DNA from: an uncultured Nostocoides sp.
Lineage (GTDB): Bacteria; Actinomycetota; Actinomycetes; Actinomycetales; Dermatophilaceae
Direction: 5' to 3'
Assembly: GCA_937873315.1 (NCBI GenBank)
Contig: CALMQX010000040.1
Coordinates: 62,001-126,000 of the forward strand
Length of the DNA stretch: 64,000 nt
Under the pieces are notes generated by a model. The model made no database searches. It saw nothing but the letters and a program-made list of their open reading frames with translations, and had not been told where the DNA came from. Made by a program: the position numbers and the translations under genes. Below are positions 1-7,784 of this stretch, piece after piece (the stretch's first letter is position 1; each line of letters begins with the position of its first letter).

Positions 1-152
1 GGGCGCAGCTGACGCGCTTGGACCACCGCCTCCATGCCGGTCGCGCACTCCCCCACCACCTCGATGTCCGGCTCAACCGAGAGCATGAGTCGGAACCCGG
101 AACGCACCATTGCATGGTCGTCAACCAATAGGACCCGCGTGGGCGTGCTCAT
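1..152 (-). CDS. NarL/LuxR-family response regulator, N-terminal part (cut by window edge)
   Basis: Translation from the ATG at 152 gives a CheY-like receiver start: the TRVLLVDDHAMVRSGFRLML stretch has the paired acidic residues and the VRSGF segment typical of NarL-family regulators. Only about 50 residues are inside the window, so the phosphoacceptor Asp and the HTH domain are not seen. The ATG overlaps the stop of the upstream sensor kinase gene (ATGA), so the two form a two-component operon. The controlled genes cannot be inferred. Confidence 0.85.
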   Translation of the reverse strand, partial: MSTPTRVLLVDDHAMVRSGFRLMLSVEPDIEVVGECATGMEAVVQARQLR

Positions 153-1510
153 GCGGCACCCTCGACCACGGCAAGTTCAGCCAAGGGGAAGCGCACCCGA
201 ACGCGATAGCCGCCCCCCACGCGCGGGCCAATCTCCACAACCCCACGATGGGAGACCGCCCGCTCACGGATGCCGAGATGCCCCAGACCCGAGCCGCTCG
301 AACCGACCCGACTTCGCCCATCGTCGATCACCTCGACCTCCAGGTACGCCGCCGACCCGCTGGTCACTCGCACCGTCACGGACGCGGAGTTCGCCGTGGA
401 GTGCCGGATGACATTGGTCAGCGCCTCTTGGACGATCCGGTAGGCCGAATGCGCGATGGGCGCCGGCAGTCGCTCGATCAGACTGGGGCGGCTCTCAACC
501 ACGGCGAGCGTGACGGTTCGCCCTGAATCGGAGTATTGATCGACCAAGTCAGCCAGGAGGTCCAAGGTCGGTTGCGGATTGCGAGGACCGGGATCTGCAT
601 CGCTGGCCAAGCCCCGCAGGGTACCGAGCAATCCCCGCATGGAACTGACCGCGTGTCGAGAGGACGCCTCGACTTCGCTCAATGCCCCTTGTGCAGCAAC
701 GGGATTCGAGGTCAGAACTCGGCGAGCCGCGCCGGCTTGGATGCCGATGACCGAGACGTGGTGGGCCACGACATCGTGCAGTTCACGAGCGATGCGCAGC
801 CGCTCCTCAGTGACCGCCTGATCGCGGAGCGTCTTGCCCTGGGCGGCGATGGTCTGGGCCTGATCGGCCAAGAGTTCCTTTTGACGCGCATTGCGCCACG
901 ATGCCTGCCCGCCGAGGATGGCACCCCCGAAATAGAGGACATTGACAAAGACCGCGAGGAGCACGGAAGCCGAGATGGGGCCAAGGAAGCCGGTCCGCTG
1001 CGCCTGCGGACCCCCGGTGACGTCCAGGACGTCCTGAACGGCATTACCCACGGCAAACTGCAAGGCAACCCAGGCGAACATCACCGTGACGATGACGCCG
1101 ATCGCCACCAGCATCAACCGCCGATCTCGAGCCCAGGAGACTGCGGAGAGGAAGGCGAGGAAGTACATGATTTGCAGGGTGAACTGACCCATCACCACCG
1201 GCATCAGGAGCCCAACGGCCAGCATGTGGGCGGCGGCCAGGAGGGCCACCGTGATTGGCCACCGACGGCGACCGAGAAGCAGCACGGCCGCTGAAACCAC
1301 CGCCGACCACTGGACCCACCACGGGTAGGGCAGATCCTTGAGCATCCCCACACTGCGGACCAGTTCGAGGAGAAATAGGCCGAGCAGAGCGGCGCCCAGG
1401 GCCAGCAGGAGGTCCGAGCGACCAATCGGTGGGCGCGGACGCGCCCACGCATCGTCGACCCCGAAGAAGCCGCCCACGCGGGCGGCCAGCGAGCGGCGAG
1501 CAGACGGCAT
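149..1510 (-). CDS. Sensor histidine kinase, HisKA_3 (NarX/DesK type)
   Basis: Membrane-bound sensor kinase of about 453 residues, paired with the receiver-domain gene that overlaps its stop. The N-terminal half has several hydrophobic segments (about four to six). The phosphoacceptor motif RELHDVVAHH places the His near residue 245 and is the HisKA_3 form. The ATPase region shows the N box (QEALTNVIRHS) and a glycine-rich GSGLGHLGIRERA box near the C-terminus. A much longer reading frame exists upstream, but the ATG at 1510 is preceded by TACCGT at 6-nt spacing, the leaderless pattern of this genome. The stimulus is unknown. It is divergent from the kinase gene at 1656. Confidence 0.88.
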   Translation of the reverse strand: MPSARRSLAARVGGFFGVDDAWARPRPPIGRSDLLLALGAALLGLFLLELVRSVGMLKDLPYPWWVQWSAVVSAAVLLLGRRRWPITVALLAAAHMLAVGLLMPVVMGQFTLQIMYFLAFLSAVSWARDRRLMLVAIGVIVTVMFAWVALQFAVGNAVQDVLDVTGGPQAQRTGFLGPISASVLLAVFVNVLYFGGAILGGQASWRNARQKELLADQAQTIAAQGKTLRDQAVTEERLRIARELHDVVAHHVSVIGIQAGAARRVLTSNPVAAQGALSEVEASSRHAVSSMRGLLGTLRGLASDADPGPRNPQPTLDLLADLVDQYSDSGRTVTLAVVESRPSLIERLPAPIAHSAYRIVQEALTNVIRHSTANSASVTVRVTSGSAAYLEVEVIDDGRSRVGSSGSGLGHLGIRERAVSHRGVVEIGPRVGGGYRVRVRFPLAELAVVEGAA

Positions 1511-1516
1511 ACGTCC

Positions 1517-1522
1517 ACGGTA
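1517..1522 (-). promoter_or_regulatory. -10 hexamer TACCGT, leaderless start of sensor kinase
   Basis: TACCGT lies 6 nt before the ATG at 1510, leaving no room for a Shine-Dalgarno site. It decides between this start and a much longer in-frame extension. Confidence 0.55.
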
Positions 1523-1655
1523 TGCCGCGCGGCTCGCCGACGCGTCCCTCTCTGGGCGGAGGGCGGCTCCCCCGTGAGGCCGAGTCGTGCGGCAGGTGTC
1601 CCCAGCAGGCCTATGAGAGCATCGACGGCATGCGGGGAGGCGACGACCGGCGGGC

Positions 1656-2579
1656 GTGGACAGGCACGCACGAGCCATGAGCCGAGTCGAGTTGCCAGCA
1701 AGCCTGCTCGCCAGTTTCGATCGGCTCCAGCCCAGCCTGGGCCCCAGCGGTTCACAGTGGGCACGCACCCTGCCTCGGCTGATCGACGAGGCCCTGACCC
1801 GATGGGAGCTGACCCCGGACGGGCCGGTGATGTCCGGATGGACCGCCGTGGTCGTGCCGGTTCGACGGGGCACTCAGCCGTTGGCACTCAAGGTTGGTTG
1901 GCCGCACGATGAGGCGCTGGGCGAGCACTTGGCCCTGCGGCACTGGAATGGCGTGGGCGCGGTTCGGCTGGTCGCTGCCGATCCCGCCTCGTGGAGCCTG
2001 CTCATGGAGCGCCTGGACCACACCCGCAACCTGAGCACTCTGCCGATGGAGCAAGCCCTGGCCATCGCCGGTGAAACCCTGGCTACGCTGCATGTCCCGG
2101 CTCCGGCGACCATCCGCTCGGTTGCCGAGTTCACTGATCACCACCTCACTCGCCTGGAGAGCGCAGGCGGTGTGGTGCCGCGTCGACTGACCGGCCGGGC
2201 ACGCGGGCTCTGGCGCGAGTTGACGGCCACGGACGAGTCGCCCCTGCTGCTGCATACGGACGCCCACTTCGAGAACGTCCTGCACCGACCCGGCCACGGC
2301 TGGGCGGCCATCGACCCCAAACCGCTAGCCGGGCACCCGGCATACGAGCTACAGCCGCTGCTGCGCAACCGACGCGAGGACTATGGCACGGGGTCGGCCT
2401 TCCGGTGGGGGGTGCGCAACCGGGTCGAGCTCATCTGTGACGCAATGGGCGTGGACGAAGAGGTGGCGCGGGCCTGGACCTTCGTGCACACCGTCATCGA
2501 GGTCTTCTGGTCGGCCAAGGACGGCGACGCAGACTGGACCTCATTCCACATCGCCGTGGCCAAGGCCCTGCAGGACTGA
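1656..2579 (+). CDS. APH(6)/hydroxyurea-kinase-like phosphotransferase
   Basis: Predicted small-molecule kinase of the aminoglycoside/hydroxyurea phosphotransferase family (PF04655), 300-307 residues, the usual family length. The catalytic loop is visible as LLHTDAHFENVL (Brenner-type HxDxxxxN), followed by the metal-binding segment AAIDPKPLAGHPAYELQPLL, characteristic of streptomycin 6-kinase relatives. The start may be GTG at 1656 (GGGGAGG about 15 nt upstream) or ATG at 1677. Members of this family next to housekeeping genes are often not resistance genes, and composition here matches the surroundings, so the substrate is left open. Confidence 0.8.
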   Translation: MDRHARAMSRVELPASLLASFDRLQPSLGPSGSQWARTLPRLIDEALTRWELTPDGPVMSGWTAVVVPVRRGTQPLALKVGWPHDEALGEHLALRHWNGVGAVRLVAADPASWSLLMERLDHTRNLSTLPMEQALAIAGETLATLHVPAPATIRSVAEFTDHHLTRLESAGGVVPRRLTGRARGLWRELTATDESPLLLHTDAHFENVLHRPGHGWAAIDPKPLAGHPAYELQPLLRNRREDYGTGSAFRWGVRNRVELICDAMGVDEEVARAWTFVHTVIEVFWSAKDGDADWTSFHIAVAKALQD

Positions 2580-2582
2580 GGG

Positions 2583-3860
2583 TCAGCTCAGCGGCTCGAG
2601 GACATCCAGCCCGAGGAAGGGTCGCAGCGCCTGCGGAACCGTGACTGAGCCATCGGCCTGCTGATGGGTCTCCAGGAGGGCCACAATCCAGCGGGTCGTG
2701 GCCAGGGTGCCATTGAGCGTCGCAGCCACCTCGGTCGGGCCGGTCGTGCCCTCGGGGCGGAAGCGCGTACCCAGGCGACGGGCCTGGAAGGTCGTGCAGT
2801 TCGAGGTCGAGGTCAGCTCGCGGTAGCGGCCCTGGGTCGGGACCCAGGCCTCGCAGTCGAACTTGCGGGCAGCGCTCGTGCCCAGGTCACCGGCCGCCGT
2901 GTCAATGATTCGGTAGGGCACCTCGATGGCCGCGAGCATGTCGCGCTCCATCTGCAGGAGGCGCTCGTGCTCAGCCTGTGCCTCCTCGGGGCGGCAGTAG
3001 ACGAACATCTCGATCTTGTTGAACTGGTGCACCCGAATGATTCCGGTGGTGTCCTTGCCGTATGAGCCGGCCTCACGCCGGTAACAGGTCGACTGGCCGG
3101 CATAGCGCACCGGGCCCTTGCTCAGGTCGATGATCTCGTCGGCGTGGTAGCCGGCGAGCGCAACCTCGCTAGTCCCGGTGAGGTAGAGATCATCGGCCGG
3201 GAGGTAATAGACCTCCTCGGCGTGATGGTCGATGAACCCCGCGCCCTTGATGACATCCGGGCGAACCAAGGTCGGGGTGATGAGCGGAACGAAGCCAGCG
3301 GCAATCGCCTTCTGCATGGCCAGTCCCAGCAGGGCCATCTCGAGCCGGGCGCCAACACCCTTAAGGAAGTAGAAACGGGCACCGCTCACCTTGGCGCCGC
3401 GGGCGGTGTCGATGGCGTCCAGGCCCTCGGCGATTGCCATGTGGTCACGCGGCTCGAAGCCCTCTGCGGCAAAGTCCCGCGGGGTGCCAACGATCTCGCG
3501 CACGGCATAGTCATCCTCGCCGCCGGCGGGGACACCGTCGATGACCACATTCGGGATGCTCATGGCGAGGCGGTTCAACTCATCCTCGGCGGCATCGGCG
3601 GCAGCCTTGGCGTCCTTGACCTGCGCCGCGAGCTCCTTCGTGCGGGCCAGCAGGGCCTGGCGCTCGTCGCCCTGGGCGCGACCGATCTCTTTGCTGGCGG
3701 CATTCTGCTCGGCGCGCAACTGCTCGTATGCCGTGAGCGCCGATCGCCGCTGCTCGTCGGCTGCACGAACGTCATCGACGAGGGACGCGTCCTCACCACG
3801 AGCGATCTGGCTGGTGCGGACGGCGTCAGGGTTGTCCCGAAGGACGCGTAGATCGATCAC
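2583..3860 (-). CDS. serS: Seryl-tRNA synthetase
   Basis: Class II aminoacyl-tRNA synthetase that charges tRNA-Ser with serine in the cytosol. Its 425 residues match the family. The N-terminal coiled-coil tRNA-binding arm (about residues 30-100, rich in Ala, Glu, Arg, Lys) is followed by the catalytic core: [12 protein letters not shown], then [20 protein letters not shown] (class II motif 2), and a C-terminal motif 3 segment with [17 protein letters not shown]. The start is GTG at 3860, preceded at 6 nt by TAAACT, so the mRNA is probably leaderless. It ends 3 nt from the convergent kinase gene. No tRNA-Ser gene is nearby. Confidence 0.97.
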   Translation of the reverse strand: MIDLRVLRDNPDAVRTSQIARGEDASLVDDVRAADEQRRSALTAYEQLRAEQNAASKEIGRAQGDERQALLARTKELAAQVKDAKAAADAAEDELNRLAMSIPNVVIDGVPAGGEDDYAVREIVGTPRDFAAEGFEPRDHMAIAEGLDAIDTARGAKVSGARFYFLKGVGARLEMALLGLAMQKAIAAGFVPLITPTLVRPDVIKGAGFIDHHAEEVYYLPADDLYLTGTSEVALAGYHADEIIDLSKGPVRYAGQSTCYRREAGSYGKDTTGIIRVHQFNKIEMFVYCRPEEAQAEHERLLQMERDMLAAIEVPYRIIDTAAGDLGTSAARKFDCEAWVPTQGRYRELTSTSNCTTFQARRLGTRFRPEGTTGPTEVAATLNGTLATTRWIVALLETHQQADGSVTVPQALRPFLGLDVLEPLS

Positions 3861-3866
3861 CCGCCG

Positions 3867-3872
3867 AGTTTA
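3867..3872 (-). promoter_or_regulatory. -10 hexamer TAAACT of serS
   Basis: TAAACT is separated from the GTG start at 3860 by 6 nt, which predicts a leaderless serS transcript. Confidence 0.55.
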
Positions 3873-3884
3873 CCGAGCGCCGCC

Positions 3885-4003
3885 TGCCGCTCATGCGCCG
3901 CGCCTTCCGCTCCCGCCCAGCGCCCAGTTCCCCTCACGCTCCTCGCCCCATGCGCCCACTCCACGCCCCACGCCCCACCCGCCCACGCGCCTCGCCCCAC
4001 GCG
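3885..4003. repeat. C-rich low-complexity intergenic stretch
   Basis: About 120 nt upstream of serS consist of irregular repeats of a CGCCCCAC-like unit on the plus strand and continue into the palindromic repeat at 4004. No plausible gene is present. Long reading frames through it give low-complexity Pro/Arg or Gly/Arg translations and are rejected. Confidence 0.6.
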
Positions 4004-4099
4004 CCTCAACTTTCCCGCCTGGTGCCGGAACCTTCAGGTTGGGGCCTCTTGTAAGGGGCCCCCAGTGCAAGGTTCTCTCCTCGGGCGGGAAAGTTGAGG
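4004..4099. repeat. Interspersed palindromic repeat, full copy
   Basis: A 96-nt element bounded by perfect 16-bp inverted repeats (CCTCAACTTTCCCGCC at 4004-4019 and its complement at 4084-4099). Inside, GGAACCTT / AAGGTTCT and GGGGCC-type segments form a nested, imperfect second stem. The left half recurs nearly identically at 56909-56983 more than 50 kb away, so this is a dispersed family and not only a terminator. No reading frame or transposase is included, so any movement would depend on another element. Confidence 0.75.
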
Positions 4100-4176
4100 C
4101 GCGTGAGGTCTGAGGTCTGAGGCGCGTGAGGTCTGAGGCGCGTGAGGTCTGAGGCGCGTGAGGTCCAAGGCGCGTG
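4095..4176. repeat. 16-bp tandem direct repeat array
   Basis: The unit TGAGGCGCGTGAGGTC occurs four times (4095, 4118, 4134, 4150), with an extra TGAGGTC after the first copy and a degenerate fifth unit ending at 4176. It begins inside the right arm of the palindromic repeat. The last three units abut without spacers, so it is not a CRISPR array. It lies just past the stop of the DinB-like gene. Confidence 0.8.
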
Positions 4177-4191
4177 CAGGCGACATTCAGG

Positions 4192-4728
4192 TCAGACGGG
4201 TATCGCCCCGACATCCCAGAGGTGATGGCGAATGTCGTGCAGGCCGTAGACGCCGAGGCTCGCCACCGTGAACTGCGAGCCATTGGATCGAATGCCGGTG
4301 CGTTCCCAATCCGGGCCGGAGCAGGCGGCATACACAGCCGACCAATCGCCGGCCGCGCGCGCCAACTCGTCGGCCACCACGGCGGGGTCTTGGTCGGCAT
4401 ACCGATCGGTGATGGCCGTCTCGTCCTGGTCCCAGTTGGGGAAGTGCGGCTCATCCTGAGCCAGCATGAGCGTGGCCCGCACCGCAAAGACCGCGCAGAC
4501 ATCGCGCACGTGGCAGGCGTACTCCAGCGGCGACCACACCAACGGCCCCGGGCGCTCGCGGACATCTGCCCGCACCAGCACCTGCGCCCACGGCCGGGTG
4601 TATGCCGTGACCAGCGCCGCGACATCCTCAGGCGCCACCGCAGCCGGGTCATAACCGCAGTCCGCACACACCTCCACCAGGGTCCAGGTCCAGTCCTTAT
4701 CGTCCTTGGGCGGTTCCGGCAGTCTCAT
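4192..4728 (-). CDS. DinB-like (DinB_2) family protein
   Basis: A 178-residue protein of the DinB/YfiT-like four-helix metal-binding superfamily. Histidines sit where the family places its metal ligands: YACHVRD in the middle and HDIRHHLWD near the C-terminus. The N-terminus (PPKDDKDWTW, then CADCG) is typical of the actinobacterial subgroup. Many relatives are thiol-dependent (mycothiol or bacillithiol) transferases, but none of the evidence here fixes the reaction. The ATG at 4728 is preceded at 6 nt by TAGGCT. It is a single-gene unit between LysE and serS. Confidence 0.82.
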   Translation of the reverse strand: MRLPEPPKDDKDWTWTLVEVCADCGYDPAAVAPEDVAALVTAYTRPWAQVLVRADVRERPGPLVWSPLEYACHVRDVCAVFAVRATLMLAQDEPHFPNWDQDETAITDRYADQDPAVVADELARAAGDWSAVYAACSGPDWERTGIRSNGSQFTVASLGVYGLHDIRHHLWDVGAIPV

Positions 4729-4734
4729 GCGGGG

Positions 4735-4740
4735 AGCCTA
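4735..4740 (-). promoter_or_regulatory. -10 hexamer TAGGCT of DinB-like gene
   Basis: TAGGCT lies 6 nt before the ATG at 4728; the transcript is predicted to be leaderless. Confidence 0.55.
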
Positions 4741-4781
4741 CGGCAGTGCTGAGCGATCGCATCGAGCGGCCCGGCCGCCCA

Positions 4782-5426
4782 TCAACGCCGAGCAGTCAAG
4801 ACGACGAAGCAGCCAAGCCCAGCAAGGATGGTCCCGCCGGCGACGCTCATCCGTTCTGCTCGGCGCGGATCGGTCACAAACCACTCGCGGGCCTGGCTGG
4901 CCGCCACGGCGACGAGCCCATCACCGAGGATGGCAATGACGACGAACACCAAACCCAGCGCCATCATCTGCACCCAATAGATCCCCGACGGGTTGACAAA
5001 GGGTGGCAACAGAGCGGCGAAGGCGACCAGCACCTTGGGATTGGTCAGCCCTACGAGCACGGCTTGGCCAAAGGAGCTACGCGTGCTGGTCGGCAGGAGT
5101 TGACCGGCGCTGAGCGCCTCCCGCAGGGCCCGCCGCTCGCGGATGGCCGAGATCCCCAACCAGACCAGGTAGAGACCCCCGACCACACGGATGATGCTGT
5201 ATGCCGTGCTGCTGGCAGCGATCAGTGCTCCCAGGCCGACGGCCACCGCCACCACCTGGACGTAGACGCCGGCAGCGTTGCCCAGTACCGAGAGCAAGGC
5301 AGCCCGACGCCCACCAGCAAAGGCTCGGCCCATGATGAAGAGTTGGCTGGGTCCCGGAATGGCAACGATGACGAACGAGGTGGCGACAAAGGCAAGCCAC
5401 TGAGCAGCGGACGGCATAGGGGACAT
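4782..5426 (-). CDS. LysE/RhtB-family amino acid exporter
   Basis: Inner-membrane exporter of the LysE superfamily, about 214 residues, the typical size. The N-terminal signature AIPGPSQLFIMGRAFAGGRR (helix 1 and first loop) is clear, followed by about five more hydrophobic segments, with LTNPKVLVAFAALLPPFV in the middle. Likely substrates are amino acids or related metabolites exported in exchange for protons; the sequence does not tell which. ATG codons at 5426 and 5417 are both possible; a long GC-rich upstream extension is rejected. The gene is divergent from the diacylglycerol-kinase-like gene. Confidence 0.88.
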   Translation of the reverse strand: MSPMPSAAQWLAFVATSFVIVAIPGPSQLFIMGRAFAGGRRAALLSVLGNAAGVYVQVVAVAVGLGALIAASSTAYSIIRVVGGLYLVWLGISAIRERRALREALSAGQLLPTSTRSSFGQAVLVGLTNPKVLVAFAALLPPFVNPSGIYWVQMMALGLVFVVIAILGDGLVAVAASQAREWFVTDPRRAERMSVAGGTILAGLGCFVVLTARR

Positions 5427-5522
5427 CGTGCCTGACATCGGGCCGCTGTCACAGGCATCCGCCACAATGACTGCCACCGCGAGCGCACTCGAGCCAGGCG
5501 CTGGCGCTGCGGGTCCTGCGGG

Positions 5523-5528
5523 TACCCT
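5523..5528 (+). promoter_or_regulatory. -10 hexamer TACCCT of DGK-like gene
   Basis: TACCCT is separated by 7 nt from the GTG at 5536. It supports this start over in-frame starts at 5428 and 5467. Confidence 0.5.
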
Positions 5529-5535
5529 CCCTTTC

Positions 5536-6717
5536 GTGGACCAAGCCGTGACCTGGGCCAGCATCGGGCTGGCCATTGCCCTGGCGATCACCGGGCTGTG
5601 GCTGCTGGTCTCTGCGCGCCTCGGGCGGCTGGGTAGGCGGGTTACTGGCTGGTCCGCGGGCCGCTCGAGCCAGGAGTCCACGCCGACCCGGCGCCCCTCG
5701 CGGCAACGATTCCGTCGTGAGCGATCCGCGACCGCAGGTGAGGAGGAATTGCCTCCGCCACCGCCGAAGAAGCGCGCAGCGATCATTGTGAATCCGGTCG
5801 GACTTGAGGCCGTCGGAGCGCTCTACAACCGTTTAGCCCGCGCCTGCCTCAAGCACGATTGGGATGAGCCGCTCATCCTGCAAACCACCACGAGTCGACC
5901 CGGGGAGAGCCACGCCCGACGAGCTGCGGACGAAGAGGTCGATGTCGTCCTGGTGCTTGGCGGCGACGCCACCTTGCGCTCGGTGGCTCAGGGTTTGGCC
6001 GGCACGGCGATACCCGTGGGGATCCTGCCCTCGGGTGGCGGCACCGGCCTCGCGCGAACCCTGGGGCTGGACACCGATGACCTCGAGACGGCGATGGACA
6101 TTGCGCTCACCGGCCAAAACACTCACGTCGACGTGGGCTGGGTCGTCGTCAATCCGCAAGCCGATCAGCATCCCGAGGGTCAGCGCGAAGCCGAGAACCG
6201 GCACGCTTTCCTCATCATGGCCGGACTCGGCGTGGATGCCACCGTCCTGGATGGCACCGACCCTGAGCTGCGCACCACGGTCGGCTGGACGGCCTACGTT
6301 CCCGCCGGCGTCAAGAGCATGCTGGGCGACCGATTCCGCGCCCGGATCTCGCTCGACGGAGGACCAATCACCCAGATCCGCGCCCGGACCATCATGATCG
6401 GCAACGGCGGTCGGCTCGCAGGTGGTGTCACGCTCATGCCGGACGCACAGATCGACGATGGGCTCCTCGACGTGCTCACGGTCAGCCCAAGGAGCATCGC
6501 CGGGTGGGCGGGAGTGGCCGCAAAGGTCATCACCAAGAGCGACCGCACGAACTCACGGATGGATCGGTTCACGGCGGCGGCAGTGACGATCACCATGGAC
6601 GAGCCACAACCGGTGCACATCGACGGCGAGGTTGCCGGCAGCGCCACCTCCCTGCACCTCCACGTGCAGCCGCGGGGCCTGATCGTGCGGACCCGGACCG
6701 GATCCGCGCCGAACTAA
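5536..6717 (+). CDS. Diacylglycerol kinase/sphingosine kinase-like lipid kinase with altered motifs
   Basis: A 393-residue protein with one N-terminal membrane helix, a basic linker, and a DAGK catalytic domain (from KRAAIIVNPVG) plus the C-terminal beta-sandwich half ending with HIDGEVAG. The family would phosphorylate a membrane lipid using ATP. Two hallmark motifs are unusual: the GGDGT motif reads GGDAT (residues 142-146), and the following PxGTxN-type loop reads LPSGGGTGLARTL. It may have altered activity or another substrate. The chosen start is GTG 5536, next to a -10 hexamer; starts at 5428 or 5467 would add 23-36 residues. The gene is convergent with efeU, with a hairpin between. Confidence 0.8.
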   Translation: MDQAVTWASIGLAIALAITGLWLLVSARLGRLGRRVTGWSAGRSSQESTPTRRPSRQRFRRERSATAGEEELPPPPPKKRAAIIVNPVGLEAVGALYNRLARACLKHDWDEPLILQTTTSRPGESHARRAADEEVDVVLVLGGDATLRSVAQGLAGTAIPVGILPSGGGTGLARTLGLDTDDLETAMDIALTGQNTHVDVGWVVVNPQADQHPEGQREAENRHAFLIMAGLGVDATVLDGTDPELRTTVGWTAYVPAGVKSMLGDRFRARISLDGGPITQIRARTIMIGNGGRLAGGVTLMPDAQIDDGLLDVLTVSPRSIAGWAGVAAKVITKSDRTNSRMDRFTAAAVTITMDEPQPVHIDGEVAGSATSLHLHVQPRGLIVRTRTGSAPN

Positions 6718-6787
6718 CCCGCCGCGCAAGCCCCGCGTGGGAGCCCGGCGCAGACTCCCGGCGCACACACTGGCCCCGCCAGCCCCA

Positions 6788-6875
6788 CTTTTCCTCTGCT
6801 TGGTGAGCTTTCCGCGCCGCGGCATACGTCATTGCGTATGCCGCGGCACGTTTTGGTCACCAAGCAGAGGAAAAG
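6788..6875. terminator. Nested long hairpin between convergent genes
   Basis: The outer arms CTTTTCCTCTGCTTGGTGA (6788-6806) and its exact complement (6857-6875) enclose a second perfect 13-bp palindrome, GCCGCGGCATACG (6816-6828) / complement (6835-6847), with a 6-nt loop. It sits between two convergent stops (6717 and 6901), so it can serve as a bidirectional terminator. The outer arm carries a T-rich side on each strand. The 19-bp perfect arms are longer than usual and could also mark a mobile repeat. Confidence 0.7.
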
Positions 6876-6900
6876 GGAGGCGCGTGGGGAGGAGGGGGAG

Positions 6901-7743
6901 TCAGGCAGCGATTCGCTGATCTGCCGGCGACGATTCGGCGACACGCACCGGGCGCAGGAAGAGCGGCAAGACGGTGGCGACGTATGCCGCCCACGCGATC
7001 GCTTGCAGCCAGGTCACCTGCGGGGTGAGGTTGAAGATCCCCTTGAGCAGGGCGGCATACCAACTGCTGGGGTCGAGTACCCCCGAGATGTCGAAGGCCA
7101 GCGAGTTCAGGCCGGGCAGGTAGCCGGCCTCCTGGAGATCATGTATGCCGTACGCCAGGATGCCGGCCGCCACAATCACCAGGCCGACCCCGGTCCAACG
7201 GAAGAATCGGCCGAGGTCGATCCGAAGGGCCCCCCGATAGATCAGCCAGCCCAGGACTATCGCCCCGCCGAGGCCGACCGCCCAGCCCATCAGTGGCAGC
7301 GCGTTCCCCTTGCCCGCGGCCTGCGCAGTGGCGTAGAAGAAGATCGCCGTCTCCAGGCCCTCTCGGCCGACGGCGAGAAATCCGACGCCCGCGATGGCCA
7401 CCGGACCCAGATCGAGCGCCCGCTGCAACTGGCCCTTGAGTTCGCCGGAGATGGTGCGGGACGCGGAGCGCATCCAGAAGACCATCACCGTGACAAAGGC
7501 AACCGCCAGGATGCTAGCCACACCCCCGACCAGCTCCTGCTGCTCGAAAGTCAGCTGGCGAGTCCCGAAGGTCAAGGCTGCCCCGAGGGACACCGAGAGC
7601 ACCACGGCCAGCGCCACCCCGGCCCACACCCACCGGCGGGCCTCAGTCCGCCCCGACTTGGTCAGGAAGGCCAGGAGGATGACCACGACCAGGGCCGCTT
7701 CGAGGCCCTCACGCAGTCCGACCAGGGCATTGCTCACGAACAT
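6901..7743 (-). CDS. efeU: High-affinity iron permease EfeU (FTR1 family)
   Basis: Membrane permease of the Efe elemental-type ferrous iron uptake system, 280 residues, about seven transmembrane segments. Both REXXE iron-translocation motifs are present: LREGLEAALVV at the N-terminus and GREGLETAIFF in the second repeat. The partner genes efeO and efeB lie about 16 kb away at 23467-25940. The upstream region carries a DtxR/IdeR-type box almost identical to that of efeO, with -35 TTGACA (7775-7780) and -10-like TTACCT 18 nt apart, so both loci should be iron-repressed together. Start ATG 7743. Confidence 0.95.
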   Translation of the reverse strand: MFVSNALVGLREGLEAALVVVILLAFLTKSGRTEARRWVWAGVALAVVLSVSLGAALTFGTRQLTFEQQELVGGVASILAVAFVTVMVFWMRSASRTISGELKGQLQRALDLGPVAIAGVGFLAVGREGLETAIFFYATAQAAGKGNALPLMGWAVGLGGAIVLGWLIYRGALRIDLGRFFRWTGVGLVIVAAGILAYGIHDLQEAGYLPGLNSLAFDISGVLDPSSWYAALLKGIFNLTPQVTWLQAIAWAAYVATVLPLFLRPVRVAESSPADQRIAA

Positions 7744-7747
7744 GAAA

Positions 7748-7769
7748 GTTAGGTAAGCCTAACCTTCAT
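7748..7769 (-). promoter_or_regulatory. DtxR/IdeR-type iron box at efeU promoter
   Basis: On the minus strand AGGTTAGGCTTACCTAACTT forms the interrupted palindrome of DtxR/IdeR operators (TTAGG...CCTAA). It overlaps the predicted -10 region; -35 TTGACA is at 7780-7775. The same core is at 23419-23439 before efeO. Confidence 0.85.
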
Positions 7770-7784
7770 CGAGTTGTCAAACTG

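Noticed and set aside
1656..2579. Acquired aminoglycoside resistance gene
   Set aside because: No mobile element is nearby and composition is native; the PF04655 family is often chromosomal, so only a family call is made.
4095..4176. Possible CRISPR array
   Set aside because: Units are 16 bp and contiguous with no spacers, and no cas genes are nearby.
3891..4667. A 258-codon minus-strand frame through the C-rich stretch and repeats
   Set aside because: It overlaps the DinB-like gene in another frame and consists of low-complexity Arg/Gly sequence.
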